Below, in pieces: positions 1 through 9,362 of a stretch of 64,000 bases of DNA. The notes under the pieces are model-generated. The model was given only the letters and a program-made list of their open reading frames with translations. It did no database searches and had not been told where the DNA came from. Origin of the DNA: Chitinophagales bacterium. Its GTDB lineage: Bacteria > Bacteroidota > Bacteroidia > Chitinophagales > UBA10324. Both the position numbers and the translations under genes were made by a program. Numbering within the stretch: position 1 is the first letter of the stretch; every line of letters starts with the position of its first letter. The DNA is taken from NCBI GenBank assembly GCA_013816805.1, contig JACDDS010000012.1, positions 62,001 through 126,000 on the forward strand. Direction: 5' to 3'.

Positions 1-417
1 AAAAGTATGCAGCATCAAATAGATGTATCCGGTGCATTCAAAAACTCAATTCATATTCTTTCGCCGTTCGATAATTTGCTTATTCAACGCAAACGAACAC
101 AGCAATTATTTCAGTTTGAATATATCATTGAATGCTATGTTCCGGAAAATAAACGCAAATACGGTTACTTTATACTTCCGGTAATTTATGAAGACAAGTT
201 TATAGCACGGTTGGATGCGAAGGCAGACCGGGATGATGAAATACTTTTGATTAGGAATCTTTTATTTGAGGATACTGAGTCTTTAACAGATGAAATGCTT
301 TTTTCTTTAGCAGAGAAATTAAAGTTGTTTGCTGTATTTAATGGCTGCAATAATATACTAGTCGGAAAATGCAACAATAAAAAAGGAGAAGCTGGTGTAA
401 AAAAATATTTAAAATGA
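1..417 (+). CDS. YcaQ-type winged-helix DNA glycosylase, C-terminal part
   Basis: This is the last 138 codons of a gene that begins left of the window; the frame is open to base 1. The segment LSPFDNLLIQRKR followed by an F-x-Y-x-IE-x-Y-VPE stretch, KRKYGY, LPVIYEDK and ARLDAKADR is the conserved C-terminal block of the YcaQ / HTH_42 family. Characterised members unhook DNA interstrand crosslinks and excise alkylated bases using winged-helix domains. The catalytic N-terminal part is not visible, so activity cannot be judged. The residues after about 100 are lysine- and asparagine-rich and less family-like. No clear terminator follows; a 6-bp stem near 450-475 is weak. Confidence 0.82.
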   Translation, partial: KSMQHQIDVSGAFKNSIHILSPFDNLLIQRKRTQQLFQFEYIIECYVPENKRKYGYFILPVIYEDKFIARLDAKADRDDEILLIRNLLFEDTESLTDEMLFSLAEKLKLFAVFNGCNNILVGKCNNKKGEAGVKKYLK

Positions 418-503
418 CTCTTTCACTCCATAAAATTCTGTTCTAATTATACCTTAATCGGTTTAAAGCATAAGGTTTATTACCATTCTTTTTGCTCCGT
501 TTT

Positions 504-731
504 TCAAAAGGTACTATGTAATTGTGATAATGTGTTTTGCATAACCTGCCAGGAATTAATCGAAGGCTTTGGATTAATAAATCCGCTGCGGGTACCATCA
601 TCACCTGGATTAATAAGATCACGGTCGTGAACTACCACATGTGATCTTCTTCCGTGTACTCTGACGAAACATGAAGAAAGCAACACAGTCATTAACGTAG
701 CAATCAGGAAAAAATTGATTTTTTCTTTCAT
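504..731 (-). CDS. small predicted lipoprotein
   Basis: I start this at the ATG at 731 because it gives a clean lipoprotein signal: MKEKINFF, a hydrophobic run, then LLSSC with the lipobox cysteine near residue 20. The frame is open for 28 more codons upstream, but those residues would bury the signal peptide. The mature part is about 55 residues, basic and histidine-rich (RVHGRRSHVVVHDRD), then polar. I do not recognise a family. It lies alone between the YcaQ-like gene and an exported protein gene on the other strand. It could be a small envelope protein or a chance frame; the lipobox is the main support. Confidence 0.5.
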   Translation of the reverse strand: MKEKINFFLIATLMTVLLSSCFVRVHGRRSHVVVHDRDLINPGDDGTRSGFINPKPSINSWQVMQNTLSQLHSTF

Positions 732-860
732 AGTGGCTTTTAATGCTTTAATCTCTAAAATAATGCCGATTGTATTACTGGCCTTGTAATATTTCATGAA
801 CTTTAATTTTGGCATATTTTTAGGGTAAGTGGTTAAGCTTAATTTAAAACCTAAATAACC

Positions 861-1274
861 ATGAAAAAGAACTTATGGATAGTGCTTGTTACCATTGCTT
901 CTTTACAGGCAGCAATAGCACAAAAACCTGCGGTTGTAGTAAAAGACAATGCCGGATGGCATAGAATAGCAACCACAGTAGTGGATCTTAAAGGTGATCG
1001 TGATGAAATTGCTGTACTGGGAAACGATCACTTTAAATCTTTGAAATTAAAAGTTACTGATAAGCCTGTTGAAATTACAGATCTTACAGTGGTTTATGAA
1101 AATGACACGCGGCAGGAAATTCCGGTAAGGAATTTTATAAAGGCTGGCGGAGAAACCAGGGTACTTGATTTGGAAGGAAAAGAGCGGGCTATTAAAAAAA
1201 TTATTTTAATGTATAAAACAGTTCCTAATGCTAAGGACGATAAATCTCATGTTGAGATTTTTGGATTGAAATAA
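861..1274 (+). CDS. exported DUF2541-like protein
   Basis: A 137-residue protein with a signal peptide (MKKNLWIVLVTIASLQAAIA, cut before QKP). The mature domain alternates beta-strand-like segments: DRDEIAVLG, SLKLKVTD, ITDLTVVYEND, IPVRNFIKAGGETRVLDL, IKKIILMYK. This order resembles the small DUF2541 family of periplasmic beta-sandwich proteins, whose function is unknown; I assign it by pattern only. It is monocistronic, with a good hairpin and T-run 25 bases after the stop. No catalytic or metal-binding residues stand out. Confidence 0.7.
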   Translation: MKKNLWIVLVTIASLQAAIAQKPAVVVKDNAGWHRIATTVVDLKGDRDEIAVLGNDHFKSLKLKVTDKPVEITDLTVVYENDTRQEIPVRNFIKAGGETRVLDLEGKERAIKKIILMYKTVPNAKDDKSHVEIFGLK

Positions 1275-1295
1275 AGAAAGAATAAACTGTAAACT

Positions 1296-1327
1296 AAAAG
1301 CTGATGCTTAAATCATCGGCTTTTTTT
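1296..1327 (+). terminator. rho-independent terminator of the DUF2541-like gene
   Basis: An 8-bp stem, AGCTGATG at 1299-1306 pairing with CATCGGCT at 1314-1321 (one G-T pair), with a 7-base loop and a run of seven Ts. It lies just after the stop at 1274. Confidence 0.8.
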
Positions 1328-1520
1328 ATTGTAATTGACATACTGTGACCTATTAATACTGCCTAAAAACTAAAAGTAATTTTTTATCAGTTAATTTAAT
1401 TATTTCATTTTAGGCTTGGAATGAATTACTTCCCGTTCAGAATATAAAAAAGCTTGTTAGAAGATTAATATCTCGTTTAGATTTTAATTATATTCAAATT
1501 GTATACTTAAAATCTACAAC

Positions 1521-3185
1521 ATGAAAAAGATTTCACTTCTTTTAATCTTCACCTTATTTTCAGCTACCATGCTGTTTGCCCAAAGCTGGGTTTCGCGTTA
1601 TAATGGTATTAGAAAAGGCATTGATGTTATTAAAGCGCTGGTCGTTGATGATGCAGGTAACGTATACGTAACCGGATATTCATCCAGCACTTCAAATGGA
1701 TTCGATTACCTGACTATTAAATACAATTCAAATGGTGCAACACAATGGACAGCCCGTTACAATGGACCCGCAAATGAAATGGATGAAGCCAAATCCATTT
1801 TTGTTGATCCTTCAGGAAATGTATATGTAACAGGAACAATTGATGCCTTTAGCGGCGATTTTATCAATGGTAATGCAGCCACTATTAAATATAGTCCTCA
1901 GGGACAACAACTTTGGGTGGCGATCTATGATGATGGGTTTGGACGGGAAGACGCCGGAAACTCAGTAAAAGTGGACGCCGCAGGAAACGTTTATATTACA
2001 GGATATACCTCCATTTTTCATCTTGGCTATGCAGACCAGGATTACCTGACCATAAAATATAACTCTGATGGCGTTATGCAGTGGAAAGATACTTATAATG
2101 GTCCGGTTAGTGAAGATGATAATGCAGTGGCTATGTCCCTTGATCCCTCAGGAAATATATATGTAACCGGCTTCAATTTCTCAGGGAATGATCCAATAGG
2201 AGAAAAAAATTATTTTACCATTAAATACAATCCTTCGGGTGTTCGGCAGTGGACGGCAGAATATAATGGACCTATAAGCGAAGTGGATATAGCCACAGCT
2301 CTTGCAGTAGATAATAACGGGAATGCCTATGTAACCGGATACAGTGATGGAACTACAGATTTTGACTATGCTACGATAAAATACAATACTAACGGGAAAC
2401 AAAAATGGGTAGCTCGTTATAATGGACCAGCAAACGGCTTTGACATTGCTTATGCAATAGCGGTGGACGATGCGGGGAATGTTTATGTAACTGGTGGTGA
2501 TGAAAAAACAGCATACAATGGGGATTACCTCACTATTAAATACAGTCCTTCAGGTAACGTGAAATGGACGGCACGATATGCGGGTTCTGGTGGAGACAAC
2601 GATGAAGCTTATGCAATTGCTGTTGATAAAAGTGGAAACGTGTATGTGACTGGAAATGAGAATGGATTTGTTTATAATTCTAATATAGGAACTGTTAAGT
2701 ATTCTTCTTCCGGTGTCGAACAGTGGGTGAAAATCTATGATGGACCAAGGGACAGCGTAGATGCTGGGAATGCCATTGCAGTGGATGCTTTGGGCAATGT
2801 ATATGTGGGTGGGGTTTCTACTGCCAAAAATTCTGTTGACTTTACCACCATAAAATATCCTGCAGGAAGTACTCCTGTTGCTGACAAAATTTCTACGGAG
2901 AAGGAAAATGAACCATTTGCTATTTCCTATAATTATCCTAACCCTTTCAGTCAAAATACAACCATAAAATTCGATGTGAATGCCGGCAGTGATACACCGG
3001 TAAATGTAAAGTTGATGGTTTACAATATACAGGGTAAGGAAGTAGCCTCGTTGATCAATGAATTTTTGAAAAGCGGGAGCTATGAAGTGAATTGGAATGC
3101 TCGTGATTTTCCCGGAGGAATTTATTTCTATAAGCTGTTCTCGGGGGAATCTATTGAGATACAAAAGATGGAGTTAATAAAATAA
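1521..3185 (+). CDS. SBBP beta-propeller repeat protein with T9SS sorting domain
   Basis: A 554-residue secreted protein. The signal peptide is MKKISLLLIFTLFSATMLFA, cut before QSW. Eight repeats of about 50-60 residues follow to about residue 450. Each has a GNVYVTG-like strand, then a TIKYN or TIKYS strand and a QW-x-ARY-x-GP motif; these are SBBP (beta-propeller) repeats. From about 470 there is a type A Por secretion domain: NYPNPFSQNT, then YNIQGKEV, then GGIYFYKL and a lysine at the end. It is expected to be exported by the type IX system and kept at the cell surface or released. SBBP proteins have no common enzymatic role; binding or adhesion is an inference. It is a single gene followed by a terminator. 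Confidence 0.9.
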   Translation: MKKISLLLIFTLFSATMLFAQSWVSRYNGIRKGIDVIKALVVDDAGNVYVTGYSSSTSNGFDYLTIKYNSNGATQWTARYNGPANEMDEAKSIFVDPSGNVYVTGTIDAFSGDFINGNAATIKYSPQGQQLWVAIYDDGFGREDAGNSVKVDAAGNVYITGYTSIFHLGYADQDYLTIKYNSDGVMQWKDTYNGPVSEDDNAVAMSLDPSGNIYVTGFNFSGNDPIGEKNYFTIKYNPSGVRQWTAEYNGPISEVDIATALAVDNNGNAYVTGYSDGTTDFDYATIKYNTNGKQKWVARYNGPANGFDIAYAIAVDDAGNVYVTGGDEKTAYNGDYLTIKYSPSGNVKWTARYAGSGGDNDEAYAIAVDKSGNVYVTGNENGFVYNSNIGTVKYSSSGVEQWVKIYDGPRDSVDAGNAIAVDALGNVYVGGVSTAKNSVDFTTIKYPAGSTPVADKISTEKENEPFAISYNYPNPFSQNTTIKFDVNAGSDTPVNVKLMVYNIQGKEVASLINEFLKSGSYEVNWNARDFPGGIYFYKLFSGESIEIQKMELIK

Positions 3186-3213
3186 ATACCATATATATAT
3201 AAAAATAATTTTA

Positions 3214-3250
3214 AAATGCGCGATCGATATTCGGTTACGCATTTTATTTA
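3214..3250 (+). terminator. terminator after the SBBP gene
   Basis: AAAATGCG at 3214-3221 pairs with CGCATTTT at 3239-3246 around a 17-base loop, and the T-rich 3' arm acts as the U-tract. It lies 28 bases after the stop. Confidence 0.6.
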
Positions 3251-3294
3251 TAACTATTTTTTAAGCAAAAATTAATAAAAAATAACCCTCACTT

Positions 3295-3302
3295 TATTTT
3301 TG
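3295..3302 (+). promoter_or_regulatory. Bacteroidota -7 box TATTTTTG
   Basis: Exact match to TAnnTTTG, the -7 element of the Bacteroidota primary sigma factor. It lies 47 bases before the ATG at 3350. No convincing -33 TTG element is seen. It would drive the broken LamG-like gene. Confidence 0.4.
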
Positions 3303-3349
3303 AGTGTAGTGATAATTATATATAAATAGAATGGTATCTTGTCTTTAAG

Positions 3350-3643
3350 ATGGAGAAGTTTTTCCGAACTTTATTCTTGATTCTTTTTACAAAATTAGCT
3401 CATTCACAAGTGCCTGGCGGAGTTGGGGATACAACCGGAAAATCTATTTTAAGATTATGGTTGACAGCTGACAATGGACCAAGTACAAATATAGACGGCC
3501 ATACGGTAGATATATGGAGAGATCGTTCAGGTGCACAAAATGATATGAGTACTATACAAGGGCGTCAACCTCGTTATTTAGCCAACGCATATAAAGGTCA
3601 TCCCGGAATACAGTTGATGGTAGCAATCAGTATCTTCAGCTGA
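3350..3643 (+). pseudogene. broken LamG-like T9SS protein, 5' fragment
   Basis: The fragment encodes a signal peptide (MEKFFRTLFLILFTKLAHS, then QVPGG) and the start of a concanavalin/LamG-like domain (ILRLWLTADNGP, VDIWRDRSGAQNDM, PRYLANAYKGHPGIQ). It stops early inside a 26-bp tandem duplication. The continuation DGSNQYLQHNPADSNFSNP is readable in another frame from 3642, and the rest returns to the original frame from about 3720. Removing one 26-bp copy, adding one T near 3615 and one A in the A-run at 3719-3723 restores a continuous 333-residue protein. Either the gene is decaying or the assembly is wrong here. Confidence 0.75.
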
Positions 3644-3666
3644 TGGTAGCAATCAGTATCTTCAGC
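3615..3666 (+). repeat. 26-bp perfect tandem duplication
   Basis: Two identical copies of a 26-base unit starting TGATGGTAGC lie head to tail at 3615-3640 and 3641-3666. They sit inside the LamG-like coding region and change the frame. The second copy reads DGSNQYLQ, which is the expected protein sequence there. Confidence 0.95.
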
Positions 3667-3763
3667 ACAATCCCGCCGATTCAAACTTTAGTAATCCGGA
3701 AAGCAGTTTTTTTATTATAAAAACTGGCCGAGCCACAAGAAGGTACCTGACTCAATAGCAGCG

Positions 3764-4375
3764 ATGATTTATGCCAGATATGGACCCACCTCTGACGATC
3801 TCAAATATTTTATAAACGGCCAAAAATCTGATGAAGAAATTCAGTATTCCGGGCCACAAGGAGATACAGCAGATTTTATTAAAACCAATCGAAAAATTAC
3901 AATTGGAATCAGGGATGACTTTAATGCAAAAGAGTATTTTGATGGTACTCTATTAGAAGTAATAGGATACAATAAAAAACTTACGGGTACTGCACGAAAG
4001 TCTGTTGAAAATTACTTACGCTGTAAGTATAATATATTAAGTGAGGGGTGCGGATCAAATAATGATTGTAAAATTTTAAAAGAATATAATTTTAATAGAA
4101 TTGAAAAGTCTTTCGATTTTAGTTTTAGTTGGAAGGTGTATCAATTGCCTTCAGAGCAAAAAATCATTATACAATTTATTAAAGGCCTAACTAATGAAAA
4201 AGGAGAATTGCTTTTTATTAATTCAAAAGGTCAGATGATTTTTAGAAAGGATGTTGACTTTGATATCACCTCAAATTTAAACTTGGAAACATCTAATTTT
4301 CCAAACGGAATATATTTTCTTATATTGAGAGGAAGTAACGCAATTTTTTCTAAAAAGGTAATAGTTAATCATTAG
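3764..4375 (+). pseudogene. broken LamG-like T9SS protein, 3' fragment
   Basis: This fragment continues the protein begun at 3350. Its frame opens upstream of the ATG, near 3712, with the readable residues NWPSHKKVPDSIAA. It holds the second half of the LamG-like fold (YFINGQKSDEE, KITIGIRDDFNAKEYFDGTL, LEVIGYNKKLT, ENYLRCKYNI). A divergent type A Por sorting domain follows, ending NFPNGIYFLILRG and KKVIVNH. The 5' and 3' fragments share a frame, but stops lie between them. A separate functional start at 3764 is unlikely, because the product would lack a signal peptide. Confidence 0.7.
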
Positions 4376-4424
4376 TTCTTAATTGCAATTAATGCTTTCA
4401 ATTGCCTCCATAGATTTTCTTAAT

Positions 4425-5144
4425 TTATTTCAACAAAAACAAGTCATCGAGCCCTGCTTTCCTGTTTGATGTAAACCCTTCAGCATATTTCACTCCTGTC
4501 ATCTTTCCAAATTCTTTTGCGCGCACCATAAGCGTATCCATGAATTCCGGAGTGGCAATATAAGTTATGGGTTCATCAGACTGCGGATTATAAAACTGAG
4601 ATCGGTAAGCACGCACTGATTCCATTTTTTTCTCTATCACTTCTGTAATATCAACCAATATATCAGGCATAATGAATTGATCCTGGATGTAATGGTAAAC
4701 TGCCTTTGGTCTCCATGAGCTTTGCACAACATTATTTTCATTCGTTTCAATTTTACGTAACCCTGCCAGAAAAGATGCATCCTGAACCAGCATTGCGCCC
4801 CTTCCATGGTCCGGATGGCGATCATAAATAGCATTTGCTAAAATGATCTCAGGCTGATATTTCCGTATCATTCTGATTATTTCCCTCTGGTGCTTCTCAT
4901 CATTCACAAAAAAGCCATCGTCCATCCCAAGGTTTTCGCGGATGCTAACACCCAAAATTTGAGCTGCAGCAGCTGATTCCTGTTCACGTATCTCAGGAGT
5001 GCCACGGGTACCAAGCTCCCCTTTGGTTAAATCTATGATCCCAGCTTTCCTGCCAACTAAAATATGCTTGATCAATGTGCCTCCGCATGATAATTCAATA
5101 TCGTCCGGGTGAGATCCAAAAGCAAGAATATCCAGTTTCAACAA
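4425..5144 (-). CDS. bshB1: bacillithiol biosynthesis deacetylase BshB1
   Basis: A 239-residue LmbE/PIG-L family zinc deacetylase. The zinc-binding motif SHPDD is at residues 11-15, with GELGTRGT, NLGMDDGFF and the second metal/catalytic motif RHPDHG in the expected order. This set matches BshB1, which removes the acetyl group from N-acetylglucosaminyl-malate to give glucosaminyl-malate, the second step of bacillithiol synthesis. Length and start are normal for the family. bshA and bshC are not in the window, but a bacilliredoxin is encoded at 11.8 kb. It is the only gene on its strand here and converges with the broken LamG-like gene. Confidence 0.92.
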   Translation of the reverse strand: MLKLDILAFGSHPDDIELSCGGTLIKHILVGRKAGIIDLTKGELGTRGTPEIREQESAAAAQILGVSIRENLGMDDGFFVNDEKHQREIIRMIRKYQPEIILANAIYDRHPDHGRGAMLVQDASFLAGLRKIETNENNVVQSSWRPKAVYHYIQDQFIMPDILVDITEVIEKKMESVRAYRSQFYNPQSDEPITYIATPEFMDTLMVRAKEFGKMTGVKYAEGFTSNRKAGLDDLFLLK

Positions 5145-5589
5145 TGTAATATATTAAGGAAAAAAGAGCTTGAAGATAAAAGAAGTTATTTATCACTGCC
5201 TTAAAACAGTAAAAAAATCACTATAAATCTAATGCACACCCGTTCTGTCCTATATTTAGATACAAAACAATTCGATCGCTAAAAGAAGTGACACTACCAG
5301 TTAAAATTTTTCTGATATATCCAGAGTCAATATTGAAAAATAACAAATAGTGACACCTGGTATTTATTTAATAAAGGCTTCACAGAACCAAAATCAAATT
5401 GTGAAGAAGGTTATTTGCGTGGAATAAATGGCATTTAAAGGATCGTCCGGCAGCTTCTGTACAAGAACTTCGGGATTTTTTATTTCCAAATATCATAGCC
5501 TTCCTTTATAAATTGTGAAGCAAGCTATCAAATCATAATAGACCGTCATTTATATTCTCATTCGAAACTCTTTTTGTGTTTATTATTTT
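5145..5589. other. 445-base non-coding region between bshB1 and mscS-type gene
   Basis: No coding frame was found. It contains CTTCACA at 5378-5384 and its complement TGTGAAG at 5400-5406, and a further AATTGTGAAG at 5511-5520, a short inverted/direct repeat set. The two flanking genes diverge, so both promoters should lie here, but no TAnnTTTG box was seen. Confidence 0.5.
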
Positions 5590-6732
5590 GTGAAAAACTC
5601 AAGATTTATGTATTCTTTTCCGGATTATAGAATATTAGACAACTCCATTAAAAATATATTATGGTTTCTGCTAATAGCCTTTATTGCATTTATTTTTAAA
5701 CGCTATGTTTCCAGGCTTATAGGCAATTTAATTTTCCGATTATTCCGCCGTTACAGGAGCGCTGAATATGCTGCAATATTTGAAGAGAGGATGCTGAAAC
5801 CCATTGAATTATTCATATTGCTTTTAATAATAGAAATGGGCGTGCAACTTACCTATCCTGGACGATGGCACTTGACTATTATGGGCCATTCACTGCATCT
5901 GATACTTAATGAATTAATGGAAAGCGTCTTGCTGCTTTCATTTGCATGGATATTGCTCCGTCTGGTTGACTTTATAAGCTATATCCTAAAGCAGCGAACG
6001 GTGATAACCGGATCGAGGGTTGATGATCAGCTGGTACCCTTCATTAAGGATGCACTTAAAATTTTAATTATAGTGAGTGGTTTTTTTGTAATCCTGAGTG
6101 CTATTTTCGGTTTCGATATTACATCCTTACTTGCTGGGTTAGGTATAGGCGGACTGGCGGTTGCGTTTGCTGCTCAGGAAAGCATAAAAGATCTGTTTGG
6201 ATCATTCACTATTTTTTGGGATAAGCCTTTTGTAACAGGTGATTTAGTAACTATTGAAAACGTAACCGGCACAGTCGAAAAGGTGGGCATCCGAAGCACC
6301 CGCATTCGAACTGCTGATAAAACATTTGTGACGATGCCAAACAAAAAAATGGTCGATTCAAATGTTGATAATCTTACTTTAAGAACGTACAGGAAAGTGG
6401 ATATTACCATAGGAATTACTTATGAAACAAAACACGAAACATTACAAAAAATAATAACGGAGCTGAATGATTATTTTAGTAACAGGAACACGTTCCCTGA
6501 AGAGAATTTTGTGATTTTTGATTCTTTCGGAGAAAGCTCATTGAATATCCGCATCCAATACTTTATACCGATAAATCCATGGCTTGATTTTCTGAAAATG
6601 AAGGAGAACGTTAATTTTAAAATTATGGAAGTGATTGTTGACAATAAAGCAAGCTTTGCATACCCGGTTCGAAATATCAGGTTTAACTCAGAGTCATTTG
6701 ATGGAAATGCCAGTGCTGGATTTGAAAATTAA
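5590..6732 (+). CDS. MscS-family mechanosensitive channel
   Basis: A 380-residue membrane protein. Several transmembrane segments lie between residues 15 and 195. The pore-lining helix and beta domain are clear: ITSLLAGLGIGGLAVAFAAQ, then LFGSFTIFWDKPF and GDLVTIENVTGTVEKVGIRSTRIR, as in MscS. A C-terminal alpha/beta domain follows. The family opens under membrane tension and releases solutes during osmotic downshock. The GTG at 5590 is used as start; an ATG six codons on is equally possible. It stands alone, converging with the GAF protein gene. Confidence 0.9.
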   Translation: MKNSRFMYSFPDYRILDNSIKNILWFLLIAFIAFIFKRYVSRLIGNLIFRLFRRYRSAEYAAIFEERMLKPIELFILLLIIEMGVQLTYPGRWHLTIMGHSLHLILNELMESVLLLSFAWILLRLVDFISYILKQRTVITGSRVDDQLVPFIKDALKILIIVSGFFVILSAIFGFDITSLLAGLGIGGLAVAFAAQESIKDLFGSFTIFWDKPFVTGDLVTIENVTGTVEKVGIRSTRIRTADKTFVTMPNKKMVDSNVDNLTLRTYRKVDITIGITYETKHETLQKIITELNDYFSNRNTFPEENFVIFDSFGESSLNIRIQYFIPINPWLDFLKMKENVNFKIMEVIVDNKASFAYPVRNIRFNSESFDGNASAGFEN

Positions 6733-6760
6733 GCAGGAAAATAAAATTACCTTAACCCGG

Positions 6761-9193
6761 TTAAACCATCACATCTTTTACCTGTTTCCAGAGTTCCTCT
6801 TCATCATAGTTTAAAGGAGCATCAATCATCGGATCATAATTTATTGCTATTCTCATAGCCCGCAAACCATGTAAGCCCTGCAGATCCTCCACTTCCAGGT
6901 ATTCAATTTCCTCAGAAATCAATTTTTTTGATTGCAGGTACTCGAAATATCGTTCATATTCTTTCGCTTCCTTATCCTGTGTATAGATCACAGCAATTTT
7001 ATGGGGTTGTGTCACTCGTTCTTCAGTATCCTTCACATGAGATTTATCGATTCGTTTTTTCACGATTTCATACCGGATGTTATAAGCTCCTGCTACATCA
7101 AAGCGTTTTTCGTCCATACGAAACATAATAGAGAAAGGATTGCTATAACATAAAATTAATTGGGTGGTATCTAAAGGCGTGCTCATGTAGGGTATTAAAC
7201 GATGCGTCTCTCTGGCAATTTTCACCATGGTAATAAGCTGCCATAAACGAAAGCTCCGCAGAAGAATCGGATCAAATGTACCATGCTGCAAAATGGACTG
7301 CCCTATATAAAGGTTATATTCTACACCATCTGTTTTATACTTTTCAAAATAATGGGGTAATAATTCCTGAGTGTAATCTTCTTCCTCATCCAGCACGCGT
7401 GCAACGACTTCATTGATCATAGTTAAGCTATCTTCAAAATTTTTCCGCCGCATATGATAATGCTCGTGATCAGAATCAAGAGAGGCGTGAAAATTATCAA
7501 CAGAAGTCTTTAAAACAGGGTTCTGCTCCGAAATAATTTTCAATGCAGGCTCCACCTCAGTACGCATGAACTCAAGAATACCGGTTTCATCTCCCGAATC
7601 CATGGCTTGGTAAAGCTTACCTAAATACTTGTCTATACGAAAGCTGAGCTCATCAAGAATTACCAATGGCAAATCTTTTTGTGCCTCGTCTAAAATTTTT
7701 TTGGCAGCTATCAGATAATCGATCATATCTAAACGGATGGCTTCGTTTCTTGTATCAGAAGACCCACGGATATCAATCTGACCATAAATAGGCATTACAT
7801 CATTAAATTCAATAGGGCCAATCTCCGCCTCCTCATCGTCCGTACTTTGAGAAATTTTATCCAGTGCTGCCTGCGCAAATTTCCACTCCACGGCAGGGTG
7901 AATGGAAGTAAAATTTTCTTTTATAGTTGCCTGCACCTGCATGTCAAAATCCTTGGCCGCACGCTGAAAAGAGATGGAAATAAGCGGAATAATCTCATTG
8001 AGCTTGAGTAAAGAAATAAAATTGAATGAATTGGGCTCTGCTTCTCCTATTTCAAATGCACCAATCAATTCTCGCTTTTGAAATACCGGAACAATAATTA
8101 TGGTACGGATTCCCTGATTTAATAATTCATCTTCAACAGGTGACCGGTCCGGCAAAGCTGCAATATCCTCCACTAAATAAGGCTTACCTCCCTCGAATGC
8201 TTTCGAATAGATTGATTTTTCAAAATTTCTGAACATCATCTGCTGCTTGTCCCGCGGAATAAAACAGTTCCATTTATCCATCCCGCTTTTCGAAAGCTGC
8301 CCCCGGTAGTTCAGCATAGGCGCTACGCCTATTTTCATTTGTGGCAACCGGAAATAGATTCTCATCTTCTCTTCAATATCCTGCACTATTTCAGGCATTA
8401 TGATAGAACCCGACTGAAGCAGGGTATATTCTAGCTGTGTAATCAATTCCCGGTCTGTTATATCGAACATCCGGTAAATAGCGAAACCTTCAATCTCAAA
8501 TGTATCCGGGGGGAAATTTCTCAGCCAGAATTCAGTATCAAAAAAATCATCTTTTAAAGGGCGCAAATCAATTTCGCTTAATTTTTTAGGAGTTTTTTTT
8601 GTCACGACTCGCGCAAAAGATCCGTTAACTTCCGGTTGAAAGAACGATATCATGCCGGTTGCTTTATCCAGTTCGCGACTCTTTAAAATCCCGGGACGTT
8701 CGATAAAATAACCATAGTATTTGCTGAGAATAGCAATTCCGCATAGTGCTATTAATTCACTTATATTTTTTGCAGGATTGATATTTTGAAGGTTCCACAC
8801 TCCTTCTTCATTAACATGGCACAATTCCTTAAACCTCTTAGAACCATAAATGGTTACCGGTTGAAACGGAATAATGATGCCTACCACAGACGTTTCAATC
8901 ATCGTAGAAGGAACAACAAGGGAGAGCAATAGGTTAACTTCTTTCCGATATTTTTTAAGCAGCGAAAGGTCTTCAATGGGCTGTAACAGTTGCGGAATGG
9001 CCTTTACAGTTTTCAGCACTTCCTGAATAAGGGATGCTTCAGGAACGGATGGATCGCTCGCAGTTTCTTCCAGCTTTTCTATAAGAGGTACAAAGCTGAG
9101 GGTAGTTTTATAAGGAAAACCAAACTGGTTATGAAACCCAAATTCCGGCAAATCCTGGTTGACCGGAGAACCATTCTCTGAATTTTTTTCCAT
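6761..9193 (-). CDS. large GAF-domain protein of unknown function
   Basis: An 810-residue soluble protein with no signal peptide or transmembrane segment. A GAF-like domain lies at about residues 265-425 (FRLPQMKIGVAPMLNY, RTIIIVPVFQKRELIGAFEIGE, NEIIPLISISFQRAAKDF). The remaining regions are alpha-helical and unassigned. I believe similar long GAF proteins are widespread in Bacteroidota without a known role. GAF domains usually bind small ligands or mediate dimerisation; no kinase, cyclase or phosphodiesterase motif is visible. It converges with the mscS-type gene and lies upstream of nothing obviously related, so it is probably transcribed alone. Confidence 0.8.
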   Translation of the reverse strand: MEKNSENGSPVNQDLPEFGFHNQFGFPYKTTLSFVPLIEKLEETASDPSVPEASLIQEVLKTVKAIPQLLQPIEDLSLLKKYRKEVNLLLSLVVPSTMIETSVVGIIIPFQPVTIYGSKRFKELCHVNEEGVWNLQNINPAKNISELIALCGIAILSKYYGYFIERPGILKSRELDKATGMISFFQPEVNGSFARVVTKKTPKKLSEIDLRPLKDDFFDTEFWLRNFPPDTFEIEGFAIYRMFDITDRELITQLEYTLLQSGSIIMPEIVQDIEEKMRIYFRLPQMKIGVAPMLNYRGQLSKSGMDKWNCFIPRDKQQMMFRNFEKSIYSKAFEGGKPYLVEDIAALPDRSPVEDELLNQGIRTIIIVPVFQKRELIGAFEIGEAEPNSFNFISLLKLNEIIPLISISFQRAAKDFDMQVQATIKENFTSIHPAVEWKFAQAALDKISQSTDDEEAEIGPIEFNDVMPIYGQIDIRGSSDTRNEAIRLDMIDYLIAAKKILDEAQKDLPLVILDELSFRIDKYLGKLYQAMDSGDETGILEFMRTEVEPALKIISEQNPVLKTSVDNFHASLDSDHEHYHMRRKNFEDSLTMINEVVARVLDEEEDYTQELLPHYFEKYKTDGVEYNLYIGQSILQHGTFDPILLRSFRLWQLITMVKIARETHRLIPYMSTPLDTTQLILCYSNPFSIMFRMDEKRFDVAGAYNIRYEIVKKRIDKSHVKDTEERVTQPHKIAVIYTQDKEAKEYERYFEYLQSKKLISEEIEYLEVEDLQGLHGLRAMRIAINYDPMIDAPLNYDEEELWKQVKDVMV

Positions 9194-9362
9194 GAAAAAT
9201 TATTAACATTTAAAATTACATAACGTTTCAGATTTAAGAATATTTATCAATCTGAACACAAATTAGATTTCAAAGCCGGCTGAGAGCTAATCACCACAGA
9301 CTTATAACCTTAGAGTTACATCAATTTACATGCAAGAGTTGCGCCGCATTGGCGATGGTGCA

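Noticed and set aside
1600-2850. CRISPR-like or satellite repeats
   Set aside because: The periodicity follows the SBBP protein repeat, units vary in length and sequence, and there are no spacers.
2550-3164. 204-codon open frame on the minus strand
   Set aside because: It lies wholly opposite the SBBP repeats; the repetitive codons of the real gene keep the antisense frame open. No signal, motif or start site of its own.
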